Assembly (NCBI GenBank): GCA_041390125.1
Contig: JAWKQN010000009.1
Coordinates: 186,001 to 250,000, forward strand
Direction: 5' to 3'
Length of the DNA stretch: 64,000 bases
Origin: Gemmatimonadota bacterium
GTDB taxonomy: Bacteria > Gemmatimonadota > Gemmatimonadetes > Longimicrobiales > Gaopeijiaceae
A program made the position numbers and the translations under genes. Position 1 is the first letter of the stretch. Every line of letters begins with the position of its first letter. The notes beneath the pieces are model-generated. The model saw only the letters and a list, made by a program, of their open reading frames with translations, was not told the origin of the DNA and did not search any database. Shown here piece by piece: positions 50,100-60,046 of this stretch.

Positions 50100-51090
50100 G
50101 GTTGCGTATCAGCTCCTCGATGGACAGGGCCACGGCGAGGGCGTCCCGGCCCTCCTGCCCCGAGACGAGGGGTGTGGTGCCCGCGACGATCGCGTCCCGG
50201 AAGCTGGCGAGCTCGCGGCCCAGCGGCTCACCCTCGTCTCCGGTGATCGGGATCCGCTCCACGAGCGCGGCCAGCCCCCGCTCCCAGTCTAGTCCCCCGG
50301 ACATCCCGGGAGGATCCGCTGCCAACGCCGGAAGCTCGCCGCGCAGCCGCAGGAACTCGCCGGTGCCCTTCGCCAGGTCCAGGCTCAGGTAGCCCGACCG
50401 CTGGAACACACGGAGCTTGCGCATCCGTTCCATCGAGACGCGGCTCGCCGTGAGGTTCGCCACCGCGCCGCCCTCGAAGGTCAGCCGGGCGTTGGCGATG
50501 TCGGCCAGCTGGGTCATGACCGGGACACCCGTGGCCGCGATGGATGCGATCGGTTGCCCGACGAACGCCCGTACGAGATCCACGTCGTGGATCATGAGGT
50601 CCAGGACAACCGGCACGTCCGTGCTGCGAGGCACGAACGGAGCCATCCGATGCACCTCGATGAAGAGCGGGTCCTGCAGGTAGCCTTGCGCCGCCAGCAC
50701 CGCCCCGTTGAAGCGCTCGACGTGCCCCACCTGGACCAGCGCGCCCGCCGCCTCGGCGAGCTCGAGGATGCGGTCGGCCGCGTCCAGCGAGGGCGCGATC
50801 GGCTTCTCGATGAAGACGTGGATCCCGCGCTCGAGCGCTGCGCAGGAGACCGCCTCGTGCGCGTGGGTGGGCGTGGCCACCACGATCGCGTCCGACGCGG
50901 CCAGCAGGTCGTCGAGCGTGTCGAAGACGGGTGCACCGTGCTCCGCGCCGATGGTCCGCGCCCGCTCCGCGTCCGTGTCGAAGACGCCGGAGCGGCGCAC
51001 GCCGTCCAGCGTGCCGAGCAGACGAGCGTGATGGCGACCGAGGCTCCCGACCCCGACGACACCGATGCGGGGTGCGGACGGGGTGCCCAT
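50074..51090 (-). CDS. Gfo/Idh/MocA oxidoreductase, GnnA-like
   Basis: A 338-residue NAD(P)-dependent sugar dehydrogenase: Rossmann motif GVVGVGSLGRHHA, then the family EKP motif in VFIEKPIAPS, and a central LMIHDVDLV in the place of the usual active-site His segment. Its position between lpxA and lpxB points to GnnA, which oxidises UDP-GlcNAc at C3 so that an aminotransferase (GnnB) can make the 3-amino sugar for amide-linked lipid A. No GnnB candidate is in the window. The ATG overlaps the lpxA stop by one base (TGATG). Confidence 0.85.
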   Translation of the reverse strand: MGTPSAPRIGVVGVGSLGRHHARLLGTLDGVRRSGVFDTDAERARTIGAEHGAPVFDTLDDLLAASDAIVVATPTHAHEAVSCAALERGIHVFIEKPIAPSLDAADRILELAEAAGALVQVGHVERFNGAVLAAQGYLQDPLFIEVHRMAPFVPRSTDVPVVLDLMIHDVDLVRAFVGQPIASIAATGVPVMTQLADIANARLTFEGGAVANLTASRVSMERMRKLRVFQRSGYLSLDLAKGTGEFLRLRGELPALAADPPGMSGGLDWERGLAALVERIPITGDEGEPLGRELASFRDAIVAGTTPLVSGQEGRDALAVALSIEELIRNHVAHSRTA

Positions 51091-51881
51091 CAGCCGATGG
51101 TGATCCCGCGCTCGCTCGCGCGGATGAACGCAACCAGGTGATCCACCTCGGGAATGCCGCGGATCTCGGCCTCGATGTGGTCGAGGCCCTGCGACACGTT
51201 GAGGGAGGAATGGAAGAGGGTGCGATACGCGGTCTTCAGCGCAGCGCGGGTCGACTCGGCGAAGCCCCGTCGCTGCAGCCCCACCGAGTTGAGGCCGTAG
51301 AGCTTCGGGTCGTTGCCGGCCGAGCGGCAATAGGGCGGGACGTCCTGGGGCACCCGCGACCCACCGCCGATGAAGGCGTGGGCGCCGATGCGGACGAACT
51401 GGTGGATGACGCACCCGCCGCCCACGATGACCCAGTCCTCGATGGTCACGTGCCCGGCCATCTGGACGGCATTGGCGAGGATCACATGGCTGCCGAGGCG
51501 ACAGTCATGCGCCACGTGCGTATAGGCCATCAGCAGACAGTCGCTGCCGACCCGCGTCTCGCCGCTGTGCACGGTCCCGCGATTCAGGGTGGCGAACTCG
51601 CGCACGACGGTGCGGTCCCCCACCAGCAACCGGGTCTTCTCCCCCTTGTACTTCAGGTCCTGCGGGTCGGTCCCGAGCACGGCGCCGTTGTGCACGGAGC
51701 ATTCCGAGCCCATGACGGTGTCACGCTCGATCAGGACGTGCGACGCCACCTGCGTACGCGCACCGATCTGCACTCCGGGTCCCACGATGCTGTACGGCCC
51801 GATCTGGACGCCCACGTCCAACTCGGCCGATGGGTCCACGAGCGCCGTCGGGTGGATCTCGACCTCGAGATCAGCTCGCAT
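51090..51881 (-). CDS. lpxA: UDP-GlcNAc acyltransferase LpxA
   Basis: A 263-residue left-handed beta-helix enzyme that puts the first acyl chain on UDP-GlcNAc (or its 3-amino form). Hexapeptide repeats run from residue 8 to about 185, with the catalytic His in AYTHVAHDCRLG and the conserved GLNSVGLQRRGF at the start of the C-terminal helices. The ATG at 51881 overlaps the lpxC-fabZ stop, with AAGGGG 7 bases upstream. Confidence 0.95.
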   Translation of the reverse strand: MRADLEVEIHPTALVDPSAELDVGVQIGPYSIVGPGVQIGARTQVASHVLIERDTVMGSECSVHNGAVLGTDPQDLKYKGEKTRLLVGDRTVVREFATLNRGTVHSGETRVGSDCLLMAYTHVAHDCRLGSHVILANAVQMAGHVTIEDWVIVGGGCVIHQFVRIGAHAFIGGGSRVPQDVPPYCRSAGNDPKLYGLNSVGLQRRGFAESTRAALKTAYRTLFHSSLNVSQGLDHIEAEIRGIPEVDHLVAFIRASERGITIG

Positions 51882-53181
51882 CGGACGTCCCCTTGTCACG
51901 GTCCACGATCATGGCCATCAACTCGCCTTCCACCACGCGGTTGCCGTCCACCGAACCGATGCCGCGCATCCGGCAGACGTGCCGACGGAACTGCACCATC
52001 TCCAGCTCGAAGACGATCTGGTCTCCGGGGATGACGGGCCGGCGCCACTTCACGTTGTCGAGCGACATGAAGTAGACAACCTTGTTCTCGGGGTTGGGCA
52101 CCGCCTCCATGAGGAGCAGCCCTCCCACCTGCGCCATCGCCTCGATGATGAGCACGCCGGGCATGACGGGATGCCCGGGATAGTGCCCCTGGAAGAACGG
52201 CTCGTTGATGGTGACGTTCTTCAGCCCGACGATGCGCTTCCCGCTCTCGAACTCGACGATCCGGTCGACGAGCAGCATCGGATACCGATGCGGCAGGTAG
52301 TTCAGGATCTGGGCCGCCTCCACCACGGGAGCCGCCGCTGCGCGGCGGGCGCGTTCCGCGATGGCCCGGGCCAGCGCCACGTTGCCCTTGTGGCTCGGGC
52401 GCTCGGCCACCACGTGGGCCTGCAGGCGGCAGCCGAGCAGGGCCAGATCCCCCAGGATGTCGCCGATCTTGTGGCGCACGTACTCGTCGGGAAACCGGAG
52501 CGCGTCGTTCATCACGCCCGTCTCGTCGAGCACGATGGTGTTCTCGAGCGACGCGCCGCGTGCGAGCCCCCGCGCCAGAAGGGCCTCGGCCTCTGCGCGG
52601 AACCCGAACGTGCGCGCCGGGGCCAGCTCGGCCGCGAAGGATGCCGGAGTGACCGGGAACGAGCCGTACTGGCGCCCGATGGCCGGATGGCTGAAGTCGA
52701 TGGCCGCCGAGACCTTGAGCGCGGGTGCGGGCGTCGCGACGTACGACTCCCCGTGCGTCCCTTCACTCGTCACGACCGCGTCCAGCGCCAGGACGCGGGC
52801 AGGCTCCGACTGGCGGACCACGCCGACGCCCTGGATGGCCCGGCTGTAGTCCTCGAAGGAGCCGTCACGGATCGGGGGCTCCGGGCCGGAGAGCTCGAGC
52901 ACGGCGTTGTCGACACCATGCGAGTGCAGGGCGGCCAGGACGTGTTCGACCGTCAGGACCCGCGCATCGTCCTGACCGAGGCTCGTGCCCAGGTCCGTCC
53001 CCACGACGTGGTCGAGGTCGGCGGGGATCGCCGGACAGCCCTCCAGGTCGACGCGGACGAAGCGCAGGCCCGTGTCGGGGTCACTCGGGACGAAGCGCAA
53101 CACCGCCCGCTCGCCCGAATGGACGCCCACCCCTTCGAGCGTGACCGGGGCTGCCAGCGTCTGCTGTGAAGGCTGTGCCAT
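51871..53181 (-). CDS. lpxC-fabZ: Bifunctional LpxC deacetylase / FabZ dehydratase
   Basis: A 436-residue fusion. Residues 1 to about 280 are the zinc deacetylase LpxC: TVEHVLAALHSHG (first zinc His), RHKIGDILGDLALLG (second His and Asp) and the catalytic His in SHKGNVALA. Residues about 290-436 are FabZ: LPHRYPMLLVDRI, GHYPGHPVMPGVLIIEAMAQ with the catalytic His and Glu. The fusion is known from Bacteroidetes and relatives. It joins the committed lipid A step to hydroxyacyl-ACP turnover, so the balance between the two can be set by one gene. Confidence 0.96.
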   Translation of the reverse strand: MAQPSQQTLAAPVTLEGVGVHSGERAVLRFVPSDPDTGLRFVRVDLEGCPAIPADLDHVVGTDLGTSLGQDDARVLTVEHVLAALHSHGVDNAVLELSGPEPPIRDGSFEDYSRAIQGVGVVRQSEPARVLALDAVVTSEGTHGESYVATPAPALKVSAAIDFSHPAIGRQYGSFPVTPASFAAELAPARTFGFRAEAEALLARGLARGASLENTIVLDETGVMNDALRFPDEYVRHKIGDILGDLALLGCRLQAHVVAERPSHKGNVALARAIAERARRAAAAPVVEAAQILNYLPHRYPMLLVDRIVEFESGKRIVGLKNVTINEPFFQGHYPGHPVMPGVLIIEAMAQVGGLLLMEAVPNPENKVVYFMSLDNVKWRRPVIPGDQIVFELEMVQFRRHVCRMRGIGSVDGNRVVEGELMAMIVDRDKGTSDAS

Positions 53182-53306
53182 CCACTCCTCGTGGCGGAGG
53201 TCGGTGTGGACCGTCTGCCGGTCCCAAATCCCTTCAATCTAGCAGAAGGGCGAAGATGGCGGGTACCCCGGATCCGTGCGGCGGGCAGGCCGCCGCCGGC
53301 GGCCGT

Positions 53307-54335
53307 TCACCCGGTCGCGTCCGTCCCCTGCTCCCTGCCGCTGGCACGGCGCGTGGCGAGTCGACTGAGCGCGGCCTGCGCCCGCAGGAACTCCCGCCGC
53401 GGCCGGGCGGGGAATCCCATCATCACCGCGCCCGCCTCCACGTCGCCGATGACGCCTGCCTGGGCCGCGATCTGTGCCCCATCGCCGATGGTCAGGTGGT
53501 TGATCGCGCCGGCCTGACCGCCGAAGACGACCCCCCGGCCGATCCGCGTGGATCCCGCGATCCCCACCTGCGCCACGAGCAGGCACGCACCTCCGACGTG
53601 CACGTTGTGCGCGACATGCACGAGGTTGTCCAGCTTGCTGCCGGCGCCGATGACCGTCCGACCGATCGAGCCCCGGTCGATGCAGACGTTGGCACCGATC
53701 TCGACCTGATCTTCGATCACGCACCCGCCCACCTGCGGCACCTTGCGATGCCCACCCGCCTCGAAGACATAGCCGAAGCCATCGACGCCGAGGCGGGCAC
53801 CGGCATGCACGATCACGTCCGCACCGACGACCGTCCCGTCGTACAGCACGACCTGCGGATGGAGACGCGAGCGGGGACCGATCCGGCACCGGGCGCCGAC
53901 ACACACGTGCGCGCCCAGCGTCACGCCGTCCGCGAGGACCGAACCGGCGCCCACGACCGCGTAGGCTCCGATGCTGACGCCGTCCCCGAGCTCCACGCCG
54001 TGCCCCAGCACGGCCGTGGGGTGGATCGAAGGTGCAGGAGTCACGGAGGGATGGAAGACGTCGAGCAGGACGCGCAACGCCTTGTGCGGATCGGCCACGA
54101 CCACCCGGGGTCGATCCCCACAGGCGGACGCGAGGTCCTTCGAGGTGAGCAGCGCCTCGGCGCGCGAGCCGTCGAGGCGCGGCAGGTACTTCCGCGACGC
54201 GAGCAGGCCCAGCTCCCCCGCCCCGGCTTCGTCGACCGGCGCCACGCGCCGCACCTCCAGGTGCTCGGGCCCCTCCACGGTCCCGTCCACCAACGCCGCG
54301 ACCTCGGCCAGGGTCCACACCCGTGCTTCGGCCAT
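53307..54335 (-). CDS. lpxD: UDP-3-O-acylglucosamine N-acyltransferase LpxD
   Basis: A 342-residue left-handed beta-helix acyltransferase. It has an N-terminal uridine-binding domain (about 1-95), hexapeptide repeats (about 100-300), the catalytic His region NLVHVAHNVHVGG, and a short C-terminal helix. It lies between skp and lpxC as in many diderms, with a 125-base gap to lpxC that may hold an internal promoter. Confidence 0.95.
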   Translation of the reverse strand: MAEARVWTLAEVAALVDGTVEGPEHLEVRRVAPVDEAGAGELGLLASRKYLPRLDGSRAEALLTSKDLASACGDRPRVVVADPHKALRVLLDVFHPSVTPAPSIHPTAVLGHGVELGDGVSIGAYAVVGAGSVLADGVTLGAHVCVGARCRIGPRSRLHPQVVLYDGTVVGADVIVHAGARLGVDGFGYVFEAGGHRKVPQVGGCVIEDQVEIGANVCIDRGSIGRTVIGAGSKLDNLVHVAHNVHVGGACLLVAQVGIAGSTRIGRGVVFGGQAGAINHLTIGDGAQIAAQAGVIGDVEAGAVMMGFPARPRREFLRAQAALSRLATRRASGREQGTDATG

Positions 54336-54478
54336 CGCCTATCGTCCTTGTCCGCAGGGTCGGTTCACCGTGTCGGGACGGTCGGCGGCGACGCGTCCTT
54401 CACGGATGGAAACGCAATCCGGCCCACAGGTCGAGGGGACCCGTGGGCCGGGAGAGGTCACATCGGACGGCGATCGGC

Positions 54479-55021
54479 TCAGGCGCCGGGAGCGTCGTCC
54501 TGCTCGGCCTCGGCGCTGAGGCGCCGGAGCACCTCCTCCGTCAGGTCGAGCGCCGGATCGGCCGCGATGATCGCGGTCGAGGAAGCGTCCAGGATGAGGG
54601 CATAGTTGCCCTCCCTGCGGATGGAGTCGATCACTTCGTTGATCTTGTCCATGACGGGCTCCACGAGGGCCTGCCGGCGCTCGGCCGCCTGGCTCTCCAG
54701 CTCCCGCAGACGGCTCTCGTATTCCGTCTGGCGCATCCGGATGTCGTTCTCTTTCGCGGTGCGCGCCTGGGGCGTCATGGTGTTCTTCTGCGTGTCGTAG
54801 TCCTGCACCATGCGCTCGAGCGCGGCACCCATCTGGTTCACCTCTTCCCGGTATCGGGACAGCTCCTGCTCGAAGGACTGCTGGGCCGCCTGCGCCTGCT
54901 TCGACTCGGCGATGATCTTGTCCGAGTTGATGTAGGCGATCCGGGGGATCTGCTGCGCCGCGGCCGAACCGGCCGAGAGAACGAGCGCAAGCAGCGCGAC
55001 CACGTACTTGAGAACTCTCAT
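54479..55021 (-). CDS. skp: OmpH/Skp-type periplasmic chaperone
   Basis: A 180-residue secreted protein: signal peptide with cleavage after about AGSAAA, the start of the mature part RIAYINSDKI, and a long helical hairpin of charged coiled coil (about 40-140). Skp trimers hold unfolded outer-membrane proteins on the way to BamA. The ATG at 55021 has GGAG 8 bases upstream. It lies just downstream of bamA. Confidence 0.93.
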   Translation of the reverse strand: MRVLKYVVALLALVLSAGSAAAQQIPRIAYINSDKIIAESKQAQAAQQSFEQELSRYREEVNQMGAALERMVQDYDTQKNTMTPQARTAKENDIRMRQTEYESRLRELESQAAERRQALVEPVMDKINEVIDSIRREGNYALILDASSTAIIAADPALDLTEEVLRRLSAEAEQDDAPGA

Positions 55022-55097
55022 GCCTGCTTCTCCAGTCGAACGACTCGCGTTCCGGTACGCCCTGAGCACCCGGAACGCTGGACCAAGTGGTGACTCG

Positions 55098-57488
55098 TCA
55101 GAATCCAGGGCCTAGTCGGAAGTGCAGCTGCCAGCCCGGGCTCGGCTTGTCGAACCCGTAGGCGTAGTCGAGCCCGAGGGGTCCGAACGGCGTCACGACC
55201 TGCACGCCCACACCCGCCCCCCGGAAGAGGCGGCTGGGGTCGATGTCGGCCGGATCCTGCCATACGTTCCCCGCGTCATAGAAGAGCGAAAGCGACAGGT
55301 TGTCGTTGAAGCGCACGGCGTATTCCGCCGTGATGCTCGCGAACGCGTCGCCGAGCCGGTTGACGTCCAGCACCGTGGCGGAATTCTCCGCCACGAACCC
55401 CACCGGGGTGATGCTGGTCTCGTCGTAGCCCCGGAGCGGCTCCCCGAATTGTACACCGCCCATCCAGAAACGCTCGAACGGGAAGTCCGCCGCGTTTCCG
55501 ACGATCGCACCCAGCCGGGCCTTGAGCCCCAGGGTGAAGCGCAGCCCCCCGCTCTGGCCCACCTGTCCGGCCGGGACGTACCACTGGCCTTCCAGCAGGT
55601 GCTTGGAGAAGGCCGCGTCGCCGCCGAGCAGGCGCAGCGAATACTCGCTCTGCAGGCTCTGCCGCGACCCCGAGGTCGGGAAGAGCGGGTGGTTCAGGTT
55701 GTTCCGGCTCACGCCCAACGAGAAGGTGCTGAGCACCCCGTCGGGCCGCCCGAACAGGGACGTGTCGTCCACGTTCTCGAAGAGGTCGTACTTGGTCTGC
55801 ACCCAGGAGTACCCGAGCAGGACGCGGGTGCGGATGGAGTTGAACAGCGGGAAGCCCACCTGGGCCGATCCGCCCAGGCGCGTGTAGCGTCCCGTCGAGA
55901 ACTGGAAGAACCGGTTGCGCGCGTTGAAGAGGGAGAGCGTGCCGCTGACCCGACTCTGGGCGATGGCGGGGTCGGTGTAGGAGACGGTGAAGTTGTTCAC
56001 CAGGCTTCCGAAGTCCCACCGCAGGTGCCCTTCCTTGCCCTGCCCGAACAGATTGGGCTGGTCATAGCCCAGGAAGCCGCTCACGCCCACGCCACCACCG
56101 ACCGCGGTCCCGAAGTTGACGGCGCCGGTGTTGCGTTCCTTCACGTGGAAGGTGATGTCCACCTCGCCCGTCTCCGGGTCCGGCTGGATGGTCGGAAACT
56201 CCACGGGGGTCTCGAAGAAGCCCAGCGCGGAGATCTGCTGATAGCTCTGCAGAAGACGCTGCTCGGAGTAGACGTCTCCGGGCAACAGGAAGAGGCGCTC
56301 GCGCACGACCCGGTCGTACGTGAACTCGTTGCCCTGGATCTCGACCTTGCGGATATACGCCGGATCGTTCTCCCGGATGGTCCAACCGACGCTGACCGTG
56401 GGTTCGCCGGCGTCGGTGGAGTCATTGCGCACGAGGTAGGGATCCACCTGTGCGTAGAGGTACCCCTCGTTGCGGTAGAGGCGCTCCACCTCCGAGGTCG
56501 CGTCCTGGAAGGCCACACGATCGAAGTAGCGCACGCCGCGCTCCTCCCCGCCGAAGCCCAGGCTCGACAGCAGCCCGCCGGACTCCTCGCCGTAGTAGCC
56601 CTCGAGCTGGTCCGTGGGGAAGACGCGATTGCCCTCGATCGCGAACTCGGCGACCCGGTACCGCGGCCCCTCGTCCACCGCGATCTCGATGCGGGCCTTC
56701 CCGGTGTTGGGATCCACGAGCACCGTGTCGCTCAGGATCTCGAAGTCCAGGAAGCCGCGCGACTCGTAGAGGTCCACCAGACGGGTGTCGAGGTCCTCGC
56801 GGAAGCGTGATTCGTCGAAGGCCCCGGAACGGAACCACCAGAAGCCCTCGGGCCGGGTGCCCATGGCGCCCACGATGTCGCTCGTGGGCACACGATCGTT
56901 TCCGGTCACCCGGACGTCGGCCACGATCACGCGCTGCCCTTCCTCGACGTCGAAGACCAGCTCGATCTGGTTCTCCGCCTCGGGCATGGGAGCCGTCCGC
57001 TCTTCGATCCGGGCGAACGGGATGCCCTTGCTCGCGAGCTCCTGCTGGATGAACCGACGGGCCGTCACCACGCCCTGTGGCGAATACGGCAGCCCGGGGC
57101 GCAGGCGCGAGGTGTCACGCACCTCGCTGTGGTTGACGTTGTCCAGTCCCTCGAAGACCACCCGGCCGAGCAGGGGCTGCTCCTCCACATGGACGACGAG
57201 GCGCACCGGTCCCACGGAGTCCCCGACCGCTTCGACGCGGACGTCCTTGAACTGGTTGGTGGACCAGAGCGCCTTGATCCCGTCGCGGATGTTGCGGTAG
57301 GTGATCCGGTCTCCGCGTCGGATCCCGAACACCTGCGTCAGCGATTCGACCCGCTGGCGCTCCGCACCCTCGATCACGACGGTGTCGACCTGCAAGGTCT
57401 GCTGTTGTGCCGCGCTTCGCCCCGGCAGTGCCGTCAGGAGGGCGGCACCCGCGGCGGCGATCCAGGCCGCCCTGCGCATCCGCTGCAT
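55098..57488 (-). CDS. bamA: Outer-membrane assembly factor BamA
   Basis: A 796-residue Omp85 protein: signal peptide (about 1-27), five POTRA domains (about 28-420; for example VVFEGLDNVNHSEVRD and DVRVTGNDRVPTSD) and a 16-stranded barrel to the C-terminal Phe (LHFRLGPGF). The loop-6 type motif (V/I)RGY appears as LRGYDE. The start could be the ATG at 57488 or at 57479. It is 7 bases downstream of clpC. Confidence 0.96.
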   Translation of the reverse strand: MQRMRRAAWIAAAGAALLTALPGRSAAQQQTLQVDTVVIEGAERQRVESLTQVFGIRRGDRITYRNIRDGIKALWSTNQFKDVRVEAVGDSVGPVRLVVHVEEQPLLGRVVFEGLDNVNHSEVRDTSRLRPGLPYSPQGVVTARRFIQQELASKGIPFARIEERTAPMPEAENQIELVFDVEEGQRVIVADVRVTGNDRVPTSDIVGAMGTRPEGFWWFRSGAFDESRFREDLDTRLVDLYESRGFLDFEILSDTVLVDPNTGKARIEIAVDEGPRYRVAEFAIEGNRVFPTDQLEGYYGEESGGLLSSLGFGGEERGVRYFDRVAFQDATSEVERLYRNEGYLYAQVDPYLVRNDSTDAGEPTVSVGWTIRENDPAYIRKVEIQGNEFTYDRVVRERLFLLPGDVYSEQRLLQSYQQISALGFFETPVEFPTIQPDPETGEVDITFHVKERNTGAVNFGTAVGGGVGVSGFLGYDQPNLFGQGKEGHLRWDFGSLVNNFTVSYTDPAIAQSRVSGTLSLFNARNRFFQFSTGRYTRLGGSAQVGFPLFNSIRTRVLLGYSWVQTKYDLFENVDDTSLFGRPDGVLSTFSLGVSRNNLNHPLFPTSGSRQSLQSEYSLRLLGGDAAFSKHLLEGQWYVPAGQVGQSGGLRFTLGLKARLGAIVGNAADFPFERFWMGGVQFGEPLRGYDETSITPVGFVAENSATVLDVNRLGDAFASITAEYAVRFNDNLSLSLFYDAGNVWQDPADIDPSRLFRGAGVGVQVVTPFGPLGLDYAYGFDKPSPGWQLHFRLGPGF

Positions 57489-57495
57489 CGAGCCG

Positions 57496-59970
57496 TCAGG
57501 TCTTCTGAGGGGAAGCGACCCGCATGCTCAAGGCCTCGCCACTGTCATCCACCCCCACCTCGATCTCGTCACCGCTGGAGAACTCGCCAAGCAGGATCTT
57601 CTCGGAGAGCGGGTCTTCCAGATAGCGCTGGATGGCCCGGCGCAAGGGACGGGCTCCGAACTTCTCGTCGTAGCCGCGATCCACCAGGAAGGCCACGGCG
57701 GGGTCGGTGAGCCGCAGCGACATCTCGTCCTCCCCGAGCCGCTCACGCAGGTTGCCCAACAGGATGTGGACGATCTGCGCGATCTCCTCCTTGCTGAGCG
57801 GGTGGAAGACGATGACGTCGTCCACGCGGTTGAGGAACTCGGGGTTGAAGGCGCGCTCGATCTCCTGCTGCACCTTCTCCTTCATGACGTCGTAGCTGGT
57901 GCGGACCTCTTCGTCCTGGAAGCCCAGCGCCCGCCCCTTGCTGATGTCGCGCGCGCCCAGGTTGGACGTCATGACGATCACGGTGTTCTTGAAGTCGATC
58001 ACCCGGCCGTAGTTGTCGGTCAGATGTCCTTCGTCGAGCACCTGGAGCAGGATGTTGAAGACGTCCGGATGGGCCTTCTCGATCTCGTCGAGCAGGACCA
58101 CGGAGTAGGGGCGGCGACGCACGGCCTTGGTGAGCGTCCCCGAATCCTCGTAGCCCACGTAGCCCGGAGGGGCCCCGATGAGGCGCGAGACCGAGAACTT
58201 CTCCATGTACTCGCTCATGTCGACGCGGATGAGCGCATCGTCGTCGGCGAAGAGGAACCCGGCCAGCGCCCGGGCCAGCTCGGTCTTCCCGACGCCGGTG
58301 GGGCCGGAGAAGATGAACGAGCCGATGGGCTTCTTGGGGTCCTTGAGGCCGGCCCGGCTCCGCCGGATGGCACGCGAGATGGCGACGATGGCGTCGTGCT
58401 GTCCGACGACGCGCTCGTGCAGCTCGTCTTCCATCTTGACGAGCCGCTCCGTCTCCGCCTGCTGCAGGCGCGTGACCGGGATGCCGGTCCAGCGGCTCAC
58501 GATGAAGGAGATCTCCTCCATCCCGATGCTCGGGCGGTGCTTCTGCCGTTCCTCGGTCCACCGTTCCTGCGCGTCGCGGATCTTCTGCTGCAGGGCCCGC
58601 TCCTCGTCCCGGAGCTGGGCGGCCCGCTCGAAGTCCTGATCGCGGATGGCGCTGTCCTTGCGCTCGGCGATGCGGGTGAGCTGCTCCTTCAGGTCCTCCA
58701 CCTCCGGTGGCGGCACCTGACTGGCGATGCGCGCTCGCGCCCCGGCCTCGTCGATCACGTCGATGGCTTTGTCGGGCAGGAAGCGGTCGGTGATGTAACG
58801 ATCCGACAGCTTGGCCGCAGCGACGAGCGCCTCGTCCGGGATCACGATCCGATGGTGGTCCTCGTAGCGCTGCCGCAGGCCGCGCAGGATCTCCACGGTC
58901 TCCTCGACCGCGGGCGGATCCACGATGACGGGCTGGAAGCGCCGCTCCAGCGCGCCGTCCTTCTCGATGTACTTGCGGTACTCGTTCAGGGTCGACGCGC
59001 CGATGCACTGCAACTCACCGCGCGCGAGCGCGGGCTTGAGCATGTTGGACGCGTCGATGGCGCCTTCGGCGGCACCGGCACCCACCAGCGTGTGCAACTC
59101 GTCGATGAACAGGATCACGTTCTGGTTCTGGGAGATCTCGTTCATCACGGCCTTGAGGCGCTCCTCGAACTGGCCGCGGTACTTGGTCCCCGCGATCACG
59201 GCCGCCATGTCGAGCGCCAGGACGCGGTGGTCCTTGAGGGCCTCGGTGACCTCCCCCTTGGCGATGAGCTGGGCGAGCCCCTCCACGATGGCCGTCTTGC
59301 CCACGCCGGGCTCGCCGATCAGGACCGGGTTGTTCTTCTTGCGCCGGCACAGGATCTCGATGACCCGCTCGATCTCCGCGAAGCGACCGATGGTGGGGTC
59401 CAGCGTCCCCTGCCCTGCGAGGTCCGTCAGGTCGCGGCAGAAGTGGTCGAGCGCCGGCGTCTTCGACTTCTTGTCGCCCTTGGGCGCGGGGCCGCTGCCG
59501 CCGCCGATACCCGGCGGCTCGGACGGCGTGACGTCGGAGCCCAGCACCTTGAGGGTCTCGGCCCGCGCTTCGTCCAGGGTCACGCCCAGCGAGTTGAGGA
59601 CCTGGGCGGCGATGCCCTTCTCCTCCCGCAGGAGACCGAGCAGCAGGTGCTCGGTGCCCACATAGGAGTGGCTGAGCTCGCGCGCCTCCTGCATGGCGAA
59701 CTCCAACACCTTCTTGGCGCGGGAGGTATACGGCAGCTCCCCCAGCGCGATCGTCGCCTTGCCCTTGCGGACGGACTCCTCCACCCGCTCGTGCACCTGC
59801 TCCAGATCGACGCTGAGCTTGGTCAGGACCGCAGCGGCCACTCCCTCGCCCTCACGGATGAGGCCGAGGAGGATGTGCTCGGTCCCGACATAGTCGTGTT
59901 GGAGCTGGATGGCGGCCTCCCGTGCCATCGAGAGGACCGTGCGCACCCGATCCGTGAAGTTGTAGTTCAT
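57496..59970 (-). CDS. clpC: AAA+ unfoldase ClpC
   Basis: An 824-residue Hsp100 protein: N-domain (1 to about 145, two repeats, the site that docks phospho-arginine in Bacillus), NBD1 with GEPGVGKTAIVEG, a middle coiled coil with a UVR-like motif (DQDFERAAQLRDEE), and NBD2 with GPTGVGKTELARAL. It feeds substrates to ClpP, which is not in the window. Together with McsA and McsB just upstream it should form the arginine-phosphorylation degradation route. Confidence 0.96.
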   Translation of the reverse strand: MNYNFTDRVRTVLSMAREAAIQLQHDYVGTEHILLGLIREGEGVAAAVLTKLSVDLEQVHERVEESVRKGKATIALGELPYTSRAKKVLEFAMQEARELSHSYVGTEHLLLGLLREEKGIAAQVLNSLGVTLDEARAETLKVLGSDVTPSEPPGIGGGSGPAPKGDKKSKTPALDHFCRDLTDLAGQGTLDPTIGRFAEIERVIEILCRRKKNNPVLIGEPGVGKTAIVEGLAQLIAKGEVTEALKDHRVLALDMAAVIAGTKYRGQFEERLKAVMNEISQNQNVILFIDELHTLVGAGAAEGAIDASNMLKPALARGELQCIGASTLNEYRKYIEKDGALERRFQPVIVDPPAVEETVEILRGLRQRYEDHHRIVIPDEALVAAAKLSDRYITDRFLPDKAIDVIDEAGARARIASQVPPPEVEDLKEQLTRIAERKDSAIRDQDFERAAQLRDEERALQQKIRDAQERWTEERQKHRPSIGMEEISFIVSRWTGIPVTRLQQAETERLVKMEDELHERVVGQHDAIVAISRAIRRSRAGLKDPKKPIGSFIFSGPTGVGKTELARALAGFLFADDDALIRVDMSEYMEKFSVSRLIGAPPGYVGYEDSGTLTKAVRRRPYSVVLLDEIEKAHPDVFNILLQVLDEGHLTDNYGRVIDFKNTVIVMTSNLGARDISKGRALGFQDEEVRTSYDVMKEKVQQEIERAFNPEFLNRVDDVIVFHPLSKEEIAQIVHILLGNLRERLGEDEMSLRLTDPAVAFLVDRGYDEKFGARPLRRAIQRYLEDPLSEKILLGEFSSGDEIEVGVDDSGEALSMRVASPQKT

Positions 59971-59981
59971 CGATCCAACAC

Positions 59982-60000
59982 CCCGCTCCTGGAGAGCGGG
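59982..60000 (-). other. Hairpin in the clpC leader
   Basis: A 7-bp stem (CCCGCTC / GAGCGGG) with a 5-nt loop, 11 bases before the clpC ATG. The AGGAG in its loop and right arm would be hidden when folded, but it is about 15 bases from the ATG, so its role as ribosome site is doubtful. Confidence 0.3.
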
Positions 60001-60046
60001 CCTCGTGGAGGGGTCACGCTCCGAACGTCACCCGAGCCGGGGCGGC

